Shown: positions 58,001 through 64,000 of the stretch, in pieces
How positions within the stretch are numbered: the first letter of the stretch is position 1
Layout of the letters: the number at the start of each line of letters is the position of its first letter
Origin: Hirundichthys speculiger
Lineage: Eukaryota; Chordata; Actinopteri; Beloniformes; Exocoetidae
DNA length: 64,000 nucleotides
Direction of reading: 5' to 3'
NCBI GenBank assembly: GCA_018398805.1
Contig: JAGFBZ010001926.1
Location: 496,001-560,000, forward strand
Position numbers and translations under genes: made by a program
The notes under the pieces: model-generated
Told to the model about the DNA's origin: nothing
What the model saw: only the letters and a program-made list of their open reading frames with translations
Database searches by the model: none

Positions 58001-61000
58001 TGACCTTTTAATCACCCTTATTTTCTGAGTGGTAAATGAGCTACCATACCTGGCTGAGCAGGGATGCCCCTGCGTTGAGGAGCATCTGGACACAGGAGAG
58101 TTTCTCAGCAGCTTTGGTCTGAAGATCATCTGTCAACCCGTTGGAGAACAAGGCCTTCATGGTGACACTGTGAGAAATGGCTGCACAGTGCAGAGGAGTC
58201 ATACCTGAGACAAAGAAGGAAAACTTTTACATTTCAAAAGTCCAATATTGTGGTCGAAACAATAATGCATAGATATTTTTATACAACCACCCTATTTTTT
58301 TAACACTACTTTATTTAACAATCGCTGAAATGCTAAATCACCTTCAAAATTGCGAGCCTCAAGATTAACGGATGGCCTGTCAGACAGGATTACCTGCAGA
58401 AGAGAAAAATCATTAGCGTCTGCTCAGTAAGATCATCTCTAAATAACTTTTTCATGATATTTACCTGCAGAACCCCAGGAAATCCATAGTGAGCAGCAAG
58501 ATGAAGTGCAGTTTGTCCTTTAATGTTGCATGCATTGATGTCCGCCCCCAGTGACAACAAATCTTGCACAATCTCTGCATGGTTTGCGGTCACTGCCACC
58601 AATAAAGCACTCTGCACAAGCACATTTTAAATAAAAAGTTATTATCATGAATCTACATGTTTAAAAAAATCTAAAAGAGAAATTTGTACTCTTTGGAAAA
58701 TGTGCACTTTTGTTGTTGATACCTTTCCCTTGTGCTCTTTGGCATCGAGTCTCCCCACATCCCTCAGCCTTTCAGCTGCAGCGAAGGCATACTCCCTGAG
58801 GCCCTTGGCAGTGTAGATGTGTAGGATGCTGATGGTGCAAAAGCATGAAATGAATTACTTAAATAAATGAATGAGGCTGCTAATCACTGTGATCTTTGCA
58901 AGTCGATTTACTCTATCTAGTTTCATTGTTTGTTTTTTTCTATCTCTATCTTATTAATGAGAAACAGAGGCTGACTCATATTCATGTTTTGTTTTTTCCT
59001 CATCGGTCTGAAATAATCAAAGCGTAAGATGTGTGTTCTCGCTTTCAGCGCACAACTAAGAACGAAACTCTACCAAAGTAAATAAATTGTGTACTAGTAT
59101 CTACACGTTAAAATCAATTTGACAATTTCAAAAGTGTATGAAAAGAACTGAAAAGAACACGTGTATTATGCATTATTCTGAATCTTTTGTTGTAAAACAT
59201 GAAAGACTAGGCTGGTTTCCACTGTATATATGAACACGTCCAGTAAAATATTTCGACCTGTTCTCTTAAAGAGCCCCATTATGTGCATCAACACATTCGT
59301 AGTTTTGGATTCTTCTATAAGAGATTTACATGCTTTGATTTAGAAGAAAACAAAACATTTTTCTTAGTCTGCAGATTTTATTTATTCCCCTTCTGTTTTA
59401 AAATTCATTTCATCTCCCTCCTCCTGAATGGGTCAGTCTGTTTGCCAGTTCTTTGATCGAAAGTGTCAAAAGTCAAGACGACAGCCTCTTCCTTTTTTTT
59501 CTTTTTGCAAGGTTTGTTAATGGCATGATCAGTCAAGCATTATGCAAATTTCCTGATGTCATTAAGTTAAGGAGTTCCCTGTAACTGCTGACTTTTACAT
59601 GAACTAAATAAATACATATGCATAACTCAGTGAAGGCTAAAGGGGAAATCCCCAAAATCATAACATCTCTTATAAAGAAGACCCATATTTACCAGTGACA
59701 AATGTGGTTGTATTCTCACACTGGGGCTTTGCTAAATAAAGATCAAACACAACACGCAATACATGCATACAAATATGCAGTCATAAGCACTTACGTATCT
59801 CCGTCTTCATCCTGACAGGTGGCTCTACTGTAATCCATTCCACTCAGTAGCATCCTGGCCTCCTCCAGTTTGGTGGCGTCCATTGATGGACCAAATCTCA
59901 GCTGTGCGGTCTGGCTAGGATCTAGAAGTGGCCAAGGTGGAGCCATACTGGGATCCACAACTGGCATTGGGCACTCCTGTGACAAATTGTTAGATTCAAA
60001 CCATCAATAAGAATTTACAGACAAATGTGGGTTATTTTTAGATAGTTCCTACATAAAAACCCTTGGCAAAACACATAGAATCGCCTCTCGAGGAGGATGT
60101 TCATTCAGTTCAATCATATGATACAGAACTCTTTTATTTAACAGCTGAAGATTCTGGCTCTGTAAAATTCTAAAATTTTGATTAATGGCTTTTTGTATCC
60201 GGTCCGGTTAAGAAAAGAAAAAAAAAAAAAAAACATGGAATCACCTTCTGATTTGCATTTCTAAAACAAATGCCTGTACAAGCTTTGAAAATGCAAATTA
60301 GTTTTCAGTTAAAAGAGAATGTTTGCAAGCCTTCATAAGTTGTTTCACCAGGATGAAATGTGGCCCCGGCAAGAGTGCTGTCAATTGAAATACTGGAAGG
60401 GATTATAACAATTTCAAGAAGGTACTTAAACATGGAGTGTGGTCAAAGGATGTTTGTTCCCTGTCAGCTGAGTCTTGGAGCAAGTGCAAACAAAATGGAA
60501 AGGTTAGACGGAAGGAGGACATAAAAAGGGTCGGCACACAAAACTCAAAGCAATGTGCCCTGATAGAAAATCAGAAGAAATTAAAAACAGATGAGCAGAA
60601 ACAGTTTTTGTTTTGTGGTTCCATATTTTTTGTCCTGATTCCATTTATTTTCTCTATGTGATCTGAAGACTTCTATAAATTGCAACAATTACAATTAACT
60701 TTTTTTTTTATCAATTTAAAAATATTTTGAAACCTGCTGCGGCGTGCTGTATTCAGATGTCATTGGGAGGTTGTAGGTTGTGGCATAGCTTGGTCCTGGA
60801 TGGTAGTAGCTGAGTGGAGACTCAGTCGCTGGGGCCCACTGCTCAAAACTCATTGCCATGTCTGAGTAGTTGCTTGTTGCACCTAGAATAGACACACATA
60901 TGTCATTTTCAATCCAATACTTTCCTCAACATTACATTTTAATGAATACTATTAATAAAAAAAATTAAAACTGTTGGAGCTCTCTCTGGGCTTCCCTATT

Positions 61001-61336
61001 ATCAACCCCAAGTCTGCTTGTAAGACACATAGCATGTCACTGGACTTGTCCTTTTGGGTGTTGTATGGAACATGTTCTTACCTGTGTAGGAAAATCGTTC
61101 TGAAGGCAACACCTGAGAAAGGCAAATAAGTACATAAATAATTGACAATAAATATTTCAGTGTCACTTTTAGTCTGAGTCCTTGAGTGTGTTGGCTTACT
61201 GATACAGGAGGCAGAGAAACAGGGCTTGTGTTTGTCTTAGAGCAGGCTGGTGGCAGCGTTGATGTCTCGCGTCTTCTCTTCTCTTCCAAAAGTTTCTTCA
61301 CTGTGGGCAGGGTGCAACACGGCTTTTCTTTTGATG
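55093..61336 (-). CDS. nfkbid: NF-kappa-B inhibitor delta (IkBNS), 5' partial
   Basis: Atypical nuclear IkB protein that binds NF-kB dimers through ankyrin repeats and modulates immune gene transcription. Exons in transcript order on the minus strand: 61336-61200, 61112-61082, 60882-60734, 59976-59795, 58828-58723, 58611-58465, 58393-58342, 58204-58050, 57801-57685, 55425-55261, 55164-55093. All phases agree; 436 residues plus stop follow the first incomplete codon. Landmarks: TVKKLLEEKRRR near the start, a Pro/Tyr-rich region, DEDGDTILHIYTAKGLREY opening the ankyrin domain, LEARNFEGMTPLH, EIKSNKTVLHLAV, FVNMKAHGHTALHMAA and a basic tail KKRSSSSRRR. EIKSNKTVLHLAV and FVNMKAHGxTALHMAA match my memory of mammalian NFKBID closely. 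The first coding exon is not certain; a 10-nt exon at 62,921-62,930 fits in phase but is weak. Confidence 0.9.
55261..58828 (-). CDS. nfkbid: nfkbid ankyrin-repeat domain exons
   Basis: Six exons (58828-58723 to 55425-55261) carry about seven ankyrin-type units, with typical TALHLAA or TPLHCAA helices: DGDTILHIYTAKG, HKGKSALLVAVTAN, IKGQTALHLAAHYG, FEGMTPLHCAAISH, SNKTVLHLAVKEG and HGHTALHMAAGLH, then NDQPAHLLQ. A longer insert (FSNGLTDDLQTKAAEKLSC) interrupts the fourth unit, as in other IkB proteins of this subgroup. Confidence 0.9.
55844..57200. mobile_element. 1,357-bp hAT-type element in an nfkbid intron
   Basis: The exact 8-base target duplication cagatgat lies at 55,836-55,843 and 57,201-57,208. 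Inverted termini tagggatcgaccgatta and tagtgatcgaccgatat (read inward from each end) are followed by subterminal atcggc-rich repeats at both ends. No open transposase frame was found, so it is non-autonomous. A smaller element is nested within it. It lies in the intron between exons 57801-57685 and 55425-55261. Confidence 0.9.
56651..56756. mobile_element. 106-bp nested hAT-type MITE
   Basis: Termini tagtgacgggtcgg and agtgcccatcacta are imperfect inverted repeats. The exact 8-base duplication tctcagac lies at 56,643-56,650 and 56,757-56,764. The body has four 'agagccgg' words in opposing orientation. It inserted into the 1,357-bp element and is therefore younger. Confidence 0.9.
57388..57445 (+). 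repeat. Non-LTR/SINE 3' tail
   Basis: 'gtaaagtgctttgtaaaatg' and 'atgcgctatataaatgc' form the same tail type as at 18,888. Confidence 0.6.
58829..59794. other. nfkbid: nfkbid intron
   Basis: 966-base intron in AT-rich DNA without recognised repeats or genes. Confidence 0.6.
59795..61336 (-). CDS. nfkbid: nfkbid N-terminal region exons
   Basis: Four exons encode about 170 residues before the ankyrin repeats. They include a basic helix (TVKKLLEEKRRRETS), a short linker exon of 31 nt (VLPSERFSYT) and a Tyr/Pro/Ser-rich segment (YYHPGPSYATTYNLP). From memory, mammalian NFKBID is shorter, so this fish N terminus may be longer and may work in transactivation. That function is an inference. Confidence 0.75.
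59977..60733. other. nfkbid: nfkbid intron with poly-A tract
   Basis: 757-base intron; poly-A run at about 60,216-60,234. The plus-strand open frame at 60,437-60,661 has no domain. Confidence 0.6.
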
Positions 61337-61599
61337 CTAAAAGACATTAAAAAGCAAAAATAAGGCCTGAAGGAATGACTATACGCTTATGTAATTAAGT
61401 AGGTAGGAAACTGATTTTTTTCCCTTGACATATTTAAACACTTTCTCCTCTTTGCAATAGTGTCAAAGGATAAAAGGGATATACTAGAACAAGAACAGGA
61501 AAAAAATGGCTGTCAATCATGAGTTCAAAAGAAAGAGTCAAAAAATTCTTCCCCTTTTTCCACTTTTATCAAGAATAACTGTTGTTTTTGTTTGTTTTT

Positions 61600-62420
61600 A
61601 AACAGAAGTTTCTTCACAGTTCTTTCAGTTGCAAGATGTTTAAGAGCTTTCTTGAATGTTCCGTCTTTTTTAAATCTCCCCACATCTCAGCGGGATTTAG
61701 ATCTGGGCCATGTCAAGACCATAACAGAACCCTTCTTTGGCAGATTCACCGGTGTACTGAGGATCATTATCCTGTTCATTTAACTTTCAGGCAGATTTCT
61801 TGTTATCTTCAAGCAGTTTTTGATCTGATGCAGAATTCACAGTTGAATCAAACCACAACATAACATAGTTTTTAACACCCTGTTTCAAATGTTCCTGAGA
61901 AGCAGTCTTTGGTCTCCAGAGACTGTAAACATTTATGTTAATTTTCCCATCCATATGTGCGAGTGAGAGTGAACATGTCCTTCACCAGCCCTCTTTGACA
62001 GTCTGATCTAACATGTTTTATTGACACCTGAAACCCTGATTCTGTCAGAGAGGACTAAAATCACAGACAGTGAAGCACAACAGGACAGACAAAGGCACAA
62101 GACAGTGATGGATGACGTGCAGTATGGTTGCTGTGGTGGTTGGTGCTGTGATGTTGGATACAACCTCCCTATTCATACCAGCCCAGAAACCAGACATGCT
62201 GACCTGGAAAACTCGCTCAGCATCAACCAGTAACTACACCAGTACTGCAGGGTGGATCACAGATGGTGCTGGTGTGTTGGACCAGTGTCATGTAGCAGGC
62301 TTCCCAGACCCAACAGGAACCAACTTCCAGAAATTTCCAGAACCTAAAGCCATGTTTTAGTTAACTAGTTTTATCGAAGACTCAAAAGTCTAAAGGTTAA
62401 ATAGTTACAATGAACATCCA
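61600..62420. repeat. Degraded transposon-type repeat upstream of nfkbid exons
   Basis: Phrases such as 'gggatttagatctgggcca', 'gaccataacagaaccctt', 'ggatcattatcctgttc' and 'ctgatgcagaattcacag' resemble a common teleost DNA element. No open frame or termini were found. Confidence 0.4.
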
Positions 62421-64000
62421 GTCAAAAAGCTGGACCCAAGAAATAGTTTGGATTTCGTAATCCAGTAACTGGATTATCTGAAAACCTCATTTCTCATTCT
62501 GTAAAAAGGTTGTTTGTTTTGTCCTCTCAGGGAAGGACAAGAACTGTTAAAAAAAAATGATTTCTTCAAAAAGACAAAACCTTCTAGTGTTTGGGAGATG
62601 TGATGAGCCTTCAGTTTTAAGAGAGCCTTCTGTGTTTTCTATTTATGAAGAAAAATGTGTCAAAAAGATGAAAAGTAAAAAAGATTGGATCATAGGTGTT
62701 ACAAAACTATTTTTTTGTTTCATCTAAGTAACAGTTAATTGTAAATGAATCCAAACTACTAATTATGGAAAGCCATTAGACCAGAAATATTAAATTTGAA
62801 CACTTGCTTTACTGATTCTGTGTAAGTCATGTCTGAAAAACATAATGACATTGTTATCACATCGATCATCGTTCTGCTAAGTTTCTCCATGGTGACATCT
62901 TTCTTCTCACCTTTTCATACCTATAAGCATCAAACAGTCTTCATGATATGAGTAGGTTTTCTCCTTCTGATATAAAAAGATCATTTCCATTGAACAGGTA
63001 AAGGAAATTAGAAAAATAGGAAAAAAAAAGATACTACAAAACAGAATTCTGGTGTTTCCAGCAGGCACTGTCTGACCACACAGGTTGTTTCCTCAAATAC
63101 GTCTCCCCACATATGAAAGATAAAGGGACAGGTCTATTTCCACCCTCTCTGTGGAACTAGAGAACAAAGCTTCAGCTCTGAGAAACCTCCTCCATTAGGA
63201 ACACAGATTAGGCCATGTAAACCAGATTCATCAGAAAACCTTAAACATGGGATTGCCACTGCTTATTTTCTATGACACCTTCCTGTCCCGCTCCGTTACG
63301 CTACAGAAGTGCAACCACATCCTTTGGTGCGTCACAGGCACATCACATATGACTGCCCCGTAGTCTGGGAGCCACAGCTGCGACTCTGTCACTTCTCAGT
63401 TTTGTTTTGTAGTGTTTTTTTTTCCTCTCTATTTTAATGTTGATACTCGTGGCAAGTCAAACAGCAACAAGACAGCTCTGTTCTCAAAGGCAAACGTAGA
63501 GAAAGAGAACTTCCTGAAGACAAAGTGAAAATGCAAATCTATTATGAGCTAATATGAGAACATAGGATTGCCAGTGTAGATTTCTGGCAGCCTGAATCGT
63601 GTTTCTTCTCAAAAACAAGAGTTTCACTTGTACAGGTAAAGCTGTCAATAAGACCTTGTGCTGCTCTGTGTGATACCACATGCCCTTAGTATGTAATAAA
63701 AGGTCACTGGATCAGAATTCGTGACAGCTATCTGTACATTTGAATCACACAAAGTTTCATTTTTCAGGTTCTAAATGTGTTACTATAGGTTACTCAGTGG
63801 TTACTCATTTGATCTTTACGACAAAATGACACCTTTGACCTTTCCATAGATGATGTCATCCTGAAAGGTAGCTATACAACCTGTATTAAGAAGTGTTATC
63901 GAATGAAGAAGTTGCTCAACACTTCATGTTCTGGTCTACATGAGAGAAACAGGAAGTAAAGGGGCGGCTATTCAAAGTCTGTGGAAGACTGAAAGGACCC
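62421..64000. other. Probable first intron or upstream region of nfkbid
   Basis: No convincing coding exon was seen. On the minus strand, atgcttatag|gtatga at 62,930-62,921 would give an ATG exon ending in phase 1, which is the phase needed to join the exon at 61336. This is the best of several weak candidates for the start. Confidence 0.3.

Noticed and set aside
60437..60661. Plus-strand open frame of 74 codons in nfkbid intron
   Set aside because: No domain and lies within a well-bounded intron on the other strand.

Overview
The window is nuclear DNA of a bony fish, probably a percomorph teleost. Coding exons are short, have GT-AG borders and lie in AT-rich DNA full of microsatellites, SINE/LINE tails and hAT-type non-autonomous transposons. 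The proteins are vertebrate: an IgGFc-binding-protein-like mucus protein, two FXYD regulators of the Na,K-ATPase, and the atypical IkB protein nfkbid. As far as I recall, human relatives of all of these lie on 19q13, so the block looks like conserved synteny.

Layout. 1-10,860 has no recognisable protein gene; a GC-richer patch at 2,880-3,400 may be a promoter and first exon of a gene reading left. 10,861-13,320 holds the decayed remains of a VWD/C8/TIL gene with internal stops and shifted frames. 13,300-22,600 is repeat-rich: dispersed repeat tails, a broken minus-strand L1-like LINE and AT-rich elements. 22,950-37,040 is the main gene, an FCGBP-like protein on the plus strand: signal peptide, IgGFc-binding domain, six VWD-C8-TIL modules and a terminal degenerate VWD. 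Its 21 coding exons would encode about 2,999 residues if five single-base frameshifts are read through. 37,670-49,020 is a FXYD6-like gene (95 residues, eight coding exons). 49,861-53,271 is a shorter FXYD7-like gene (72 residues, six coding exons). 55,093-61,336 on the minus strand is nfkbid, convergent with the FXYD7-like gene; its first coding exon was not located with confidence. 62,420-64,000 is probably its first intron or upstream DNA.

The genes are separate transcription units, not an operon. The FCGBP-like product should be secreted into mucus, the FXYD proteins should sit in the plasma membrane on Na,K-ATPase, and nfkbid should act in the nucleus on NF-kB. The points most worth a second look are the decayed paralogue about 10 kb upstream of the FCGBP-like gene, the five isolated frameshifts in an otherwise well-kept gene, the loss of a CGLC cysteine in module 6, and a short OCA-like basic motif near the N terminus of nfkbid.
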